Shown here: piece after piece, positions 31,831-42,056 of the stretch
Layout: the number at the start of each line of letters is the position of its first letter
Position numbering within the stretch: position 1 is the stretch's first letter
Assembly: GCA_948144175.1 (NCBI GenBank)
Contig: CANXME010001452.1
Coordinates: 558,001-622,000 of the forward strand
DNA: 64,000 bases
DNA from: Closterium sp. NIES-65
Lineage: Eukaryota > Streptophyta > Zygnematophyceae > Desmidiales > Closteriaceae
Direction: 5' to 3'
Translations under genes and position numbers: made by a program
The notes under the pieces: model-generated
Told to the model about the DNA's origin: nothing
What the model saw: only the letters and a program-made list of their open reading frames with translations
Databases searched by the model: none

Positions 31831-33542
31831 CGCCGGGAGCCACTCTCTCCACAGGAGCTGCGCGAGTGGTTTGCGCGGCACTGGAGCTGTGCTGCTGGTG
31901 CTGGTGGTTCTTCGGCTACTGAGGGTGCTGCTGTCGCGGGTCCTGGAGGTGCTCGTACTGGGAGTACTGGAGCTGCTGGGCCTGCAGGTTCGACTGTAGC
32001 TGGTGCTGCTGAGGGTGTTGGCGCTGAGACTACCACTAGCGGTCCTGCTGGGGGTGCTCCTGGTGCTGCTGGAGGTTCTGGAGTTGCTGGAGGTGCTGCT
32101 GGAGCGGGTGCTCCTGCGGGGGGTACTGGTGCTGTCCCTGCTGTTTCTGGCGTCGCCGCGCGGCCTCGACCGTACTTCATTCCACTCCTGCAGCAGGTTC
32201 TTGGTCTTCCACCTTCTACTGGTCCTCCTCCTCCCTTAGAGTTTCCACAGCCTGTCCCGTCACAGTTACAGTTGCAGCCTACCTCCCCTTTGCCTGCTCC
32301 TTCTCCCTACACTGGTCCTACTGGAGGTCTTTCTGAGCGTCGTGAGCCTGCGTCTCGCCCTACGTCGCCTGTCCGTGCTGCTCGTGCTAGTGGTTGTGGT
32401 TCGCGTCCGCGTCCTCCTCCTGTCCCTGGCACGCACAGGATGTCTCTGCGTCCGTCCACTGCTCCTCTGCGTGCCCCTTTGCCTTCTCCTCCTGAGTCCT
32501 CTCTTCCTGCTCTTGCCGACCTGGAGTCGGACTCTCTTCGTGCTTCCAGTCCTACTGTCGCGCGTCTCCTGGCTACTATCGTCACTGACCCTTCTTTCGA
32601 GTCCACTACTGCGTCTGCTCTCGTTGCTGAGCTCGTCGACTTTGCTGCTCGCTGTCGCCTCGACTACGCTGCTAGTCTTGTCGCTGAGTCTGAGTCTGTC
32701 TGTCCTCCGTCCGTCGGGGGTGAGTGTGCCGTTGGCACGGACGTCCTTGAGGACAGGCAGGAGGAGTTCTAGTGTCTGGCAGCTGCTTCACCTCATCTCG
32801 TGTTCGTACTGCTTACCCCTAAGGGAGACCCGGATGCACTTGACATCCCGACTCCGCGCTCTTACGCGGAGGCGATAGAGGGTCCCTACTCCTCTCAGTG
32901 GCAGGCAGCTATGGATGCAGAGATGGCTTCCTGGAAGTCCACACGCACCTACGTTAACGCTGTCCCCCCTCCTGGGGCGAACATCGTCAGTGGCATGTGG
33001 ATCTTCAGGGTGAAGCGGCCGCCGGGTTCTCCGCCTGTCTTCAAGGCACGTTACGTGGCTCGTGGCTTCAGTCAGCGGCAGGGAGTTGACTACTTTCAGA
33101 CCTTCTCCCCCACCCCGAAGATGACCACTCTTCGGGTACTGCTGCACGTTGCTGCTCACCGTGACTACGAGCTGCACTCTCTCGACTTCAGCACAGCTTT
33201 CTTGCAGGGCAGCCTGCATGAGGAGATCTGGCTGCGCCGCCCACCTGGCTTCACTGGGTCTTTCCCTCCTTGTACCCAGTGGAGTCTCCGGCGTCAAGTC
33301 TACGGTCTCCGCCAGGCGCCACGCGAGTGGCACGACACACTGAGGACTACACTTGCGGCTCTTGGGTTTGCTCCTTCTACTGCCAACCCGTCGCTGTTTC
33401 TGCGCACCGACACCTCTTTGTCGCCGTTCTACATCCTCGTGTACGTCGACGACTTGGTCTTTGCCACAGCTGACACTGGTGGACTCGCCTACGTGAAGTC
33501 CGAGCTGCAGAAGAGACACACGTGCACTGACCTGGGTGAACT

Positions 33543-34302
33543 TGCGGAGATAACTGCAGCAACGGGAGCTAGGCTACGGGCTAGGCACGTGTGCTCGTGT
33601 GATTTCTGCGTTCGTTCACTTAGTCGTTTCCTTGTGTTCACACTCCTTGCTAGTTCACGGGGAGAATTTGCAAGAGTTTCACTAGGAAAACATGACAACA
33701 ATAATACAAGGAAGTTGGCATAGCAAGACTACATCAGAGCAAGCATTCAGGTCGGCCAACTGCCAGCGCAGCTTGGTCGACCGCGTTCCAGCACGACTTG
33801 GTCGACCGCGCTCTAGCAAGGCAAGGTCGACGGCGTGCCAACATCGCAGGTTGACGGCGTGACAGCGCTGCTCACGCAGGACAGCAGTGCACCCTGATTC
33901 GCAGTTGTGCGCAGATGATTGGGGTGCAGAGTCTCGTCACCTGCACAGCGCACACACCACGTCAACCTCGAGCTGACGACTGCCTCTGATCCGCCACGAC
34001 GACCTCGGGATACCACCACCAAGGTCGGGCTCGCCAACTTTGCCTGGGCGACCGTCGCACTCCTCCGCAGCACTTCGTCACCCAGGTAATCTGGTCGACC
34101 AGGCAACCACGTCGACCATCAGCTCCCGTTCGTGCCCGTCGACCTCCCTGAAGTCGGCGCCCGTGCAGTGGTCCCCCGTGCAAGTCGACCTCCTCGTCGA
34201 CCAGCTCACCCACTGCTGCAGGTCGGCTGCTCCCCTCACAACCGACCACGAAGTCGGCTCCGCCCAAGCGAGGACGGGGCCAATATCCAGCTCCGGTAGG
34301 CA
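33543..34302 (-). repeat. Element F 3' LTR (left)
   Basis: 760 bp, rich in GTCGAC (eight copies counted). Its outer end reads TGCCTACCGGAGC on the minus strand where the other LTR has TGTCAACGGGAG. Confidence 0.9.
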
Positions 34303-34430
34303 CTCCCCTGCCGCGTTCATGCTTGGGCACCCATCCCACACGGCAGTACAGCTCGGAGACTAGCTCGTCGACGTGCACCCAACACATAGCACGTCGTCCA
34401 CCGCACCAGCCATGCAAAAGGGCATGGCAC

Positions 34431-34755
34431 CTACTGCTGCACGTCATCGACGTCGTTGCCAACGTCGGCCAAGCGCACCTGGCCGATGGCGACGGAGCAC
34501 CGGTTGAAGGCCGGATAGTGCAGCGCCTTCGTCAGGAAGTCGGCCGGCTGCTCACCGGTCGGGATGTACTGCAGCGAGAACTTCCCGCACTTCACCATGT
34601 GCTGCAGCCAGGCCTGTCGCCGCTCCATGTGCTTGAGGTTGCCCGTCAACCCCATGCCCTCGGCGACCGTGATGGCCGACTTGTTGTCCACGCGTAGGAC
34701 AGTCGGTTTCCCGGCGTCCAATTGCCGGAATTCTGCGAGGAGGAAGCTAGCACGT
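34431..34755 (-). pseudogene. Element F RNase H tail
   Basis: Minus-strand codons FLLAEFRQLDAGKP through DNKSAITVAEGMG to the terminal DVDDVQQ. This is the C-terminal part of a copia RNase H, joined at about 34745 directly to the pre-integrase region in another frame. The same tail, ending DDDDVQQ, is present in element G (59220-59541). Confidence 0.88.
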
Positions 34756-36904
34756 CGTCGGCGTCGGAGCCGTGGTCGGGGAAGGTGTGCCGCGCCAGTT
34801 TCCCGCCGACGCACGAGACATACGGGGAGTCGGCATCCGTCGCCGACTTGAGGTCCAGCCCAATGGCGACCTCGTTCTTCGCCGAGCTCCGTATGGTGTC
34901 CATGCCGACATGTGCAAGCCGCGCATGCATCCGGTCCGGTGTCGACTTCGTCTTCGAGACGATCGCCCGCAGAGCCACCACCTCCGTCGTGGGCGGCTTC
35001 GACCTCGTCGCGCAGGGACGCAGGTCGGTGCAGAGGACTCGCCCAGAGTACGTCGCCCGCCCGAGCACCTCCCCTGCTGCTGAGACGAGCAGCATGCCGT
35101 CTCCGTCCTCCTGCAGCTTCACGCCATGCTCCTTCAGCTGGCCGGCTGACAGCAGGTTGGCTCGCACACCCGGGACGTACAACACGTCGGGGATGAGCAC
35201 CTCCTTCCCGGCCTCTCCTTGCAGAGCGACGGTGCCGCAGCCCTTGACACCCTGCAGCGCCCCATTGAAGCCGCACACATGCCTGATGGCGCCGCTCGGC
35301 TGCAAGTCGACGAAGGCTTCCTTCGTCCCCATCAGGTGGTGGGAGCAACCGGTGTCGAGCAGGACCACCGCCGGGTTCGCTTGCACAGCTGCCGCCACTG
35401 CTTGGAAGTCCTCTCCGGCCTCCGGTGCCAGAGAGATGGTCGGCTCCACGACGCCGACCAGCGAGCACGACGCCGTCTTGTTGTCTCGCCCCTTGCCGCC
35501 AGCAGGGGAGTCGGCGTCCTTCGCCGAAGTCGATGTCTTGGTCGACTGCTTCTCCTTGCACGGCTGGTTTCCTCCACGACGAGGACGACGGCTGCCTGAC
35601 CTCCCACGGCCTCCCTTAGCGTCGTCGTCATCGGAGTCACTGCGGTTGGGACACTCGAAAGAGAGATGGTCGGGGTCGCCGCACAGCCAGCACTCCCGAC
35701 GTCGACCTCCTCCTCCCCGACCGCTGTCTTTGGTCGACTTCTTCTTGTCGACCTCCTTGGCCGGCTTCCAGCCACTGCTACCACCACCGCCAGACTGCCC
35801 GCGCTGCCCCGGTCGGCCTCCTTGCTTCGCTGAGGTAACCGAGTTCGCTTGCGCCAAGAGCTCCTGCGATCGCTCAGCCTCCTGCATCGCCTCGTCCTGC
35901 AGGATATACGAGGTCAGGTTGTCCTCGTTGAGCGTCGCCCTTGTGCTCGGCCCCATGGACAGCCGCTTCAGCAGGTTGTAGCTGCTAGAGAGACCCTGCA
36001 TGACATGGGTGATGTACGACGCCGTGGAGTACTGCGCGTCGGCCATCCTGATGGTGGCGAGATTTCGCCGTGCCCGGTTGCAGTAGTCGGTCGCTGTCTC
36101 CTCGTCACCCATACGCAGGTGCGTCAGCGGTCCCTCCAGCTGGGCGATGAACAGGTCGTCGGTGACCTGGTACGTCGACTCAATGAAGTGCCACGCCCGG
36201 TGGCCAGCGTCGATGTACTCCCGGCGCCACTTCAAGGCGACCTGCACGCCCGGCGAGCAGCACCGCGAGATGACCGTGAAGGTCAACAGCTGCACGGCGC
36301 GAAACTCCGCACGCAAGTCGGGGTGGTGCTCCCCCGGCGTCGCCACGGTCCCTCGGGCGAAGCCGATCAGCCCGGCCATCTCCAGCTGGGGCTCGATGGC
36401 TTCCTTCCAGGTGAGAATGTCGGGTCGACCGACCAGTGGGGGGCTGACTGAGATCCTGTCCGGCGAGAACTTGAAGTAGCCGTAGATCGGCGCAATCCCA
36501 CCTGCCGTCACCTGGGACGCCGACATCGGCGACAGCCCACTCCGTCGACCTCCGACGTCACCCCGCGAAGAGCCTGCAGCCGCCGACGACCGCATCCCTC
36601 GCGCCTGAACGCCGCCGACTTCACCGGCGTGTATCACACCTCTCTGCCTCGACGTGCCTCCAGCACTGCTGCCGACTTGACCACCACCGGCGTGGACGCC
36701 CACGTCGACGCCGCCTTCGTTGTTCACCGGACAAGGAGAGGCAGGCTGAGACGGGTGCTCCGTCGCCCACATGGAGCGGAGTCCTGCCTCGACGACCGGC
36801 AAGGGCAAGTCGCCATACTCGTTGGCCTCGTGCTTCCTCCTCGCGTTCTCCAACCGTGCCTCTAGGGTGTCCACGACCCCCGCGTCACCTACGGCTCCTA
36901 CCAT
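34646..36904 (-). CDS. Element F Gag-protease ORF
   Basis: An uninterrupted minus-strand frame; the first ATG (36904) gives MVGAVGDAGVVDTLE, which matches the Gag start of element G. Gag capsid region includes TWKEAIEPQLEMAGL and ATDYCNRARRNLA. A canonical zinc knuckle C-x2-C-x4-H-x4-C (CWLCGDPDHLSFEC) lies near residue 405. The aspartic protease motif LLDTGCSHHLMG is near residue 517, and a pre-integrase segment HARLAHVGMDT with CVGGKLARH near residue 660. After about residue 720 the frame runs into the deletion junction and ends with about 25 unrelated residues. It could make particles and process them but not copy or integrate itself. Confidence 0.85.
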   Translation of the reverse strand: MVGAVGDAGVVDTLEARLENARRKHEANEYGDLPLPVVEAGLRSMWATEHPSQPASPCPVNNEGGVDVGVHAGGGQVGSSAGGTSRQRGVIHAGEVGGVQARGMRSSAAAGSSRGDVGGRRSGLSPMSASQVTAGGIAPIYGYFKFSPDRISVSPPLVGRPDILTWKEAIEPQLEMAGLIGFARGTVATPGEHHPDLRAEFRAVQLLTFTVISRCCSPGVQVALKWRREYIDAGHRAWHFIESTYQVTDDLFIAQLEGPLTHLRMGDEETATDYCNRARRNLATIRMADAQYSTASYITHVMQGLSSSYNLLKRLSMGPSTRATLNEDNLTSYILQDEAMQEAERSQELLAQANSVTSAKQGGRPGQRGQSGGGGSSGWKPAKEVDKKKSTKDSGRGGGGRRRECWLCGDPDHLSFECPNRSDSDDDDAKGGRGRSGSRRPRRGGNQPCKEKQSTKTSTSAKDADSPAGGKGRDNKTASCSLVGVVEPTISLAPEAGEDFQAVAAAVQANPAVVLLDTGCSHHLMGTKEAFVDLQPSGAIRHVCGFNGALQGVKGCGTVALQGEAGKEVLIPDVLYVPGVRANLLSAGQLKEHGVKLQEDGDGMLLVSAAGEVLGRATYSGRVLCTDLRPCATRSKPPTTEVVALRAIVSKTKSTPDRMHARLAHVGMDTIRSSAKNEVAIGLDLKSATDADSPYVSCVGGKLARHTFPDHGSDADDVLASSSQNSGNWTPGNRLSYAWTTSRPSRSPRAWG

Positions 36905-37009
36905 AGTGACTACCGCAAAATTGCCGGCCTGCAACTACGAATAGGTAAGTGGTGTCTTCGTCGACCTGACTGAGAGGTAAGTCGCGTGCCGTCCACGCTC
37001 ACCGCACCA

Positions 37010-37777
37010 TGTGGAGATAAGTGCAGCAACGGGAGCTAGGCTACGGGCTAGGCACGTGTGCTCGTGTGATCTCTGCGTTCGTTCACTTAGTCGTTTCCTT
37101 GTGTTCACACTCCTTGCTAGTTCACGGGGAGAATTTGCAAGAGTTTCACTAGGAAAACATGACAACAATGAAGTTGGCATAGCAAGACTACATCAGAGCA
37201 AGCATTCAGGTCGGCCAACTTCCAGCGCAGCTTGGTCGACCGCGTTCCAGCACGACTTGGTCGACCGCGCTCCAGCAAGGCGAGGTCAACGGCGTGCCAA
37301 CGTCGCAGGTTGACGGTGTGCCAGCATTGCTCACGCAGGACAGCGGTGCACCCGCTTCGCAGGTGTGCGCATATGATTCGCGTGCAGAGTCTCGTCACCT
37401 GCACAGCGCACACACCACATCAACCTCGAGCTGACGACTGCCTCTGATCGGCCACGTTGACCTCGGGATACCACCACCGAGGTCGGGCTTGCCAACTTCG
37501 CCTGGGCGACCGTCGCACTCCTCCGCAGCGCTTCGTCACCCAGGTAACCTGGTCGACCAGGCAACCACGTCGACCAGCAGCTCCCGTTCGTGCCCGTTGA
37601 CCTCCATGAAGTCGGCGCCACCCCGAAGTCGGCGCCCGTGTAGTGGTCCCCCGTGCAGGTCGACCTCCTCGTCGACCAGCTCACCCACTGCTGCAGGTCG
37701 GCTGCTCCCCTCACACCCGACCACGAAGTCGGCTCCGCCCAAGCGAGGACGGGGCCAATATCCAACTCCCGTTGACA
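37010..37777 (-). repeat. Element F 5' LTR (right)
   Basis: 768 bp, minus-strand ends TGTCAACGGG...CTCCACA. Followed on the minus strand by the primer binding site. Confidence 0.92.
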
Positions 37778-38642
37778 GAACTGCGCAGCTACCTTGGCTT
37801 GCAGATCACCCGGGACAGAGCACGCCGCACCATTACCCTGACTCAGTCACACATGGTGCAGCAGGTCCTTCAGCACTTCGGCTTCACGTACTCCTCACCT
37901 CAGGCCACTCCTCTGCCTACTCGCCACTCACTCTCAGCTCTGCCTTCGGATGAGTCCGTAGAGTCGAGTGGCCCGTATCCAGAGCTTGTTGGCTGCCTCA
38001 TGTACCTGATGACCTGCACACGACCTGACCTTGCATACCCTCTTAGCATTCTTGCACGCTATGTTGCTCCTGGGAGACACCGACCAGAGCACATGGCTGC
38101 AGCGAAGAGGGTGTTGCGCTACTTGTGCAGTACGTCGGGCATGGGGCTAGTGCTTGGAGGGCGTAGTCCAGTGGTCCTCACTGGGCACGCGGACGCTTCT
38201 TGGGCTGACGACCAGGCTACGCAGTGATCGTCACAGGGTTACACCTTCAGCCTTGGGTCCGGCTTTGTTTCGTGGCGGGCTACTCGCTCGTCTTCTGTTC
38301 TCGGCTCCAGTTGTGAGGCTGAGATCTACGCCGGGGTCATGGCTGCACAGGAGCTTCGCTGGCTCACCTACCTGCTGACCGACCTTGGAGAGCCGCCTCG
38401 TTCTCCTCCAGTCCTGTACGTAGACAACAAGGCCATGCTGGCCTTGTGTCGAGAGCAGCGACTGGAGCACAGAACAAAGCACATTGCTCTTCGCTACTTC
38501 CTTGCTCGTGAGTTACAGCAGCGTGGACAGTTGCGGCTTGCGTACGTGGCCTCTGAGGCCAACACTGCTGATGTTCTCACCAAGGCACTTCCGCCTTGTG
38601 ATCATCAGCGCTTCTGCACCCAGCTGGGTCTTGTCCCTGTTT

Positions 38643-38774
38643 TGTCAGAATCAGAAACAGGAATGTGCGTGACTAGCAGGAACAACAGTACAAATATGAA
38701 ACCCTAATCTGGTGTACCCCCTATGGTGTGACCCACTACAGCCTAGAACCACACAAAACATATAATGTTTGACA
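38643..38774 (-). repeat. Element K 3' LTR (left)
   Basis: 132 bp, identical by eye to the right LTR. Next to it, 38775-38800 is the reversed polypurine tract with its complementary C tract. Confidence 0.96.
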
Positions 38775-39008
38775 CACCCCCATAGGCAAAGTGGGGGAGA
38801 CCTAGGGGTCACAAGACCAGTCAAGGCAAAGCAAGGCAAACAAGCTCAGGGTGGATCTCGAGGATTCCACACAAATTCCGAGCACAAGTAAGCGGTCACA
38901 AGACCAGTTCACATGCAATTTTATAATAGAGCAAGAGGTACAATGATCACAACCTAGCAAGGGCAAACATGCAGGTATATATATATAATGATCACAGTAC
39001 AGGCGAAG

Positions 39009-42000
39009 TCAAGAAGTAAGCAAGTGAGGAACAGTCGGCACAAGGCCTAGAAGAGTGCAAAAACGCTGATGGTCAACAGGCGGAAGCGCCTTGGTGAACA
39101 CATCAGCAGTGTTGGCCTCAGTGGCCACGTAACGCAGAAGAAGCTGACCACGCTGCTGTAGCTCTCGAGCTAGAAAGTAACGCAGAGCAATGTGCTTCGT
39201 CCTGTGCTCCAGTCTGTGCTCCTGACACAAGGCTATGGTTGTCTTGTTGTCGACGTACAGCACTGGAGGAGAACGAGGCTGCTCTCCAAGGTCAGTCAGC
39301 AGGTAGGTGAGCCAACGAAGCTCGTGGGCAGCCATGGCCGTGGCGTAGATCTCAGCCTCACAGCTGGAGCTGAGAACAGAAGAAGAACGAGTAGAACGCC
39401 AAGAGACAGAGCCAGAGCCAAGACTGAAGGTGTAACCCTGAGACGACCGCTGAGTAGCCTGGTCGTCTACCCAAGAAGCGTCTGAGTGCCCAGTGAGATC
39501 AGGCCGGTCTCGCCCTCCAAGCACTAGCCCCATGCCCGACGTACTGCACAAGTAGCGCAACACCCTCTTAGCTGCATCCATGTGCTCCTTCCGGTGACGG
39601 CCGGGAGCGACATAGCGTGCTAAGATGCTGAGAGGGTATGCAAGGTCAGGTTGAGTGCAGGTCATCAGGTACATGAGGTAGCCCACAAGCTCTGGATACG
39701 GACCACTCGGCTCTACGGACTCATCCGAAGGCAGAGCTGAGAGCGAGTGTCCCGTAGGCAGAGGAGTGGACTGAGGCGAGGAGTACGTGAAGCCGAAGCG
39801 CTGAAGGACCTGCTGCACCATGTGTGACTGAGTCAAGGTGATGGTGCGCCGTGCTCTGTCCCAGGTGATCCGCAAGCCAAGATAGCTTGTCAGTTCACCC
39901 AGGTCTGTGCACGTGTGTCTCTTCTGCAGCTCGGACTTCACGTGAGCGAGACCAGCTGTGTCAGAAGTGGCAAAGACCAAGTCGTCGACGTACACGAGGA
40001 TGTAGAACAGCGGCAGTGAGGTGTCGGTGCGTAGAAACAGCGACGGGTCAGCAGTAGAAGGAGCGAACCCAAGAGCCGCAAGTGTAGTCCTCAGTGTGTC
40101 GTGCCACTCACGTGGCGCCTGGCGGAGACCGTAGACTGGCCGCCGGAGGCTCCACTGGGTACCAGGAGGGAACGACCCAGTGAAGCCAGGTGGGCGACGC
40201 AGCCAGATCTCCTCGTGCAGGCTGCCCTGCAAGAAAGCTGTGCTGAAGTCAAGAGAGTGGAGCTCGTAGTCACGCTGAGCGGCGACGTGTAGCAGAACCC
40301 GAAGAGTGGTCATCTTCGGGGTCAGGGAGAAGGTCTGGAAGAAGTAAACTCCCTCTCGCTGACTGAAGCCTCGTGCAACGTAACGCGCCTTGAAGACAGG
40401 CGGAGAGCCCGGCGGCCGCTTCACCCTGAAAATCCACATGCCACTGACGATGTTCGCCCCAGGTGGGGGAACCTCGTCGACGTAGGTGCCAGTGGACTTC
40501 CAGGAAGCCATCTCTGTGTCCATGGCTGACTGCCACTGAGAGGAGTAGGGACCGGCCATCGCCTCTGCGTAAGAGCGTGGGGTCGGGATGTCTGGTGCAT
40601 CCGGGTCTCCCTCAGGGGCAGCAAGCATGGACACGAGATGGGGCAAAGCAGCGGCAAGGCAACCAAACTCCTCCTGCCTGTCCTCAAGAACGTCCGTGCC
40701 AAGAGCACACTCACCCCCGACGGACGGAGGACAGACAGACTCAGACTCAGCAACAAGACTCGCAGCGTAGTCTAGACGACACGCAGCTGCAATGTCGACA
40801 AGCTCAGTGACTAAGGCAGACGCAGCAGCGGACTCAAAGGAAGGGTCAGTGACAACCGTAGCCAGGAGACGTGTGACAGTAGGACTGGCAGCGCGAAGGG
40901 TGTCTGACTGCAGGTCAGCAAGAGCAGGAAGAGAGGACGCAGGAGGCGACGGGAGAGCGACACGCTGCGGAGCAGTGGACTGACGAAGCGCCATCTGGTG
41001 AGTGCCTGGGACAGCAGGAGGACGCTGACGCGAGAGACGACTACCAGTGGTAGCAGCACGAACAGGCGACGCTCGACGAGACGCAGGTGACACAGGACGT
41101 GACGCAGGCTCACGTCTCTCAGCAAGACCTCCAGTCGGACCAGTGTAAGGAGCAGGCACAGGGAGTGGGGAGGCAGGCGGTAACTGTGGCTGTGACTGGA
41201 CAGACGGCGGACACTCTAAGGCAAGAGGAGGACAAGGAGGAGGAGGCTGACCAAGAACCTGCAGAAGGAGCGGAACGAAGTACGGCCGTGGCCGTGCAGC
41301 AACTCCCGAACCAGCAGAGACACCAGCGGCAGGGTCCTCAGGACCAGCAGAAGCTCCACTCGCCGGGTCCTCCACTCCAGTAGCAGCAGCAGCACCTCCA
41401 GCAGCACCAGCAGCACCTCCAGTACCAGGGTCCGCAGCACCCGCAGCAGCTCCAACGCCCGGGTCCTCAGTACGAGCAGCACCTCCAGCAGCACCTCCAG
41501 CAGCAGCAGCACCTCCAGCACCAGGGTCCACAGCACCCGCAGCAGCGTCAACTCCGGGGACCCCAGCACCAGCAGCTCCACTCCGGAGACTGATGTGCCG
41601 AGCGTACCACTCTCGAAGCTGTGGGGAAGAGGGCGGCTCCCGCCGTGGTGGGGAAACACGAGTACCAACTCCAGTAGCACCACGAGCCCGAGACGCACCC
41701 CGCCGAAGGCTGCAGTACCGTGAGTACCACTCACGTAGCTGCTGCGAAGAGGGAGGTCCTCCAGGCGCCTCACAGTCAACTGCAACACCACCAGGCTCAG
41801 CACCCCCAGACTCAGCAACTCCAGGCGCAACACCCCCAGACTCAGCAACGCCAGGCTCAGTACCCCCAGTCTCAGCACCCCCAGACTCAGCACCCCCAGG
41901 CTCCGCCCGCTCAGGCTCCGCACGCTCAGGCTCCGCACGCTCAGGCTCAGCACCTCTAGCAGGACGCGAGTCGACAGCTACCTCGGCAGGCTCAACCGGG

Positions 42001-42056
42001 TCTACCTGAGAGACACCTGAGGGAGCGGCACCCTGAGGGGGAAGGGGGTCTACCAC
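39009..42056 (-). CDS. Element K Pol C-terminal part: RT and RNase H
   Basis: Continuous minus-strand frame ending PHLLTS-stop, overlapping the upstream frame by a few bases and lacking its own ATG at the start (first codon GTG), so it is the displaced second half of one polyprotein. It begins VDPLPPQGAAPSGVSQ, then degenerate ERAEP/GGAES repeats (41790-41950) and a Gly/Ala/Pro spacer. RT runs from SQWQSAMDTEMASWKSTGTY, MWIFRVKRPPG and LHSLDFSTAFLQG to the catalytic YVDDLVFATS (near residue 690). RNase H has YATAMAAHELRW, DNKTTIALCQEH and ANTADVFTKAL. All polymerase motifs look intact. Confidence 0.93.
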   Translation of the reverse strand: MVDPLPPQGAAPSGVSQVDPVEPAEVAVDSRPARGAEPERAEPERAEPERAEPGGAESGGAETGGTEPGVAESGGVAPGVAESGGAEPGGVAVDCEAPGGPPSSQQLREWYSRYCSLRRGASRARGATGVGTRVSPPRREPPSSPQLREWYARHISLRSGAAGAGVPGVDAAAGAVDPGAGGAAAAGGAAGGAARTEDPGVGAAAGAADPGTGGAAGAAGGAAAATGVEDPASGASAGPEDPAAGVSAGSGVAARPRPYFVPLLLQVLGQPPPPCPPLALECPPSVQSQPQLPPASPLPVPAPYTGPTGGLAERREPASRPVSPASRRASPVRAATTGSRLSRQRPPAVPGTHQMALRQSTAPQRVALPSPPASSLPALADLQSDTLRAASPTVTRLLATVVTDPSFESAAASALVTELVDIAAACRLDYAASLVAESESVCPPSVGGECALGTDVLEDRQEEFGCLAAALPHLVSMLAAPEGDPDAPDIPTPRSYAEAMAGPYSSQWQSAMDTEMASWKSTGTYVDEVPPPGANIVSGMWIFRVKRPPGSPPVFKARYVARGFSQREGVYFFQTFSLTPKMTTLRVLLHVAAQRDYELHSLDFSTAFLQGSLHEEIWLRRPPGFTGSFPPGTQWSLRRPVYGLRQAPREWHDTLRTTLAALGFAPSTADPSLFLRTDTSLPLFYILVYVDDLVFATSDTAGLAHVKSELQKRHTCTDLGELTSYLGLRITWDRARRTITLTQSHMVQQVLQRFGFTYSSPQSTPLPTGHSLSALPSDESVEPSGPYPELVGYLMYLMTCTQPDLAYPLSILARYVAPGRHRKEHMDAAKRVLRYLCSTSGMGLVLGGRDRPDLTGHSDASWVDDQATQRSSQGYTFSLGSGSVSWRSTRSSSVLSSSCEAEIYATAMAAHELRWLTYLLTDLGEQPRSPPVLYVDNKTTIALCQEHRLEHRTKHIALRYFLARELQQRGQLLLRYVATEANTADVFTKALPPVDHQRFCTLLGLVPTVPHLLTS

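Larger units (their letters stand above)
33543..37777 (-). mobile_element. Element F (lineage 3), reversed, Gag-protease only
   Basis: LTRs 33543-34302 and 37010-37777, perfect target duplication GAACT (33538-33542, 37778-37782). On the minus strand the 5' LTR is followed by the primer binding site TGGTGCGGTGAGC, and the polypurine tract GCGGCAGGGGAG precedes the 3' LTR. Length 4235 bp. The integrase core and all of RT are deleted. Inserted in the RT of element D. Confidence 0.94.
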
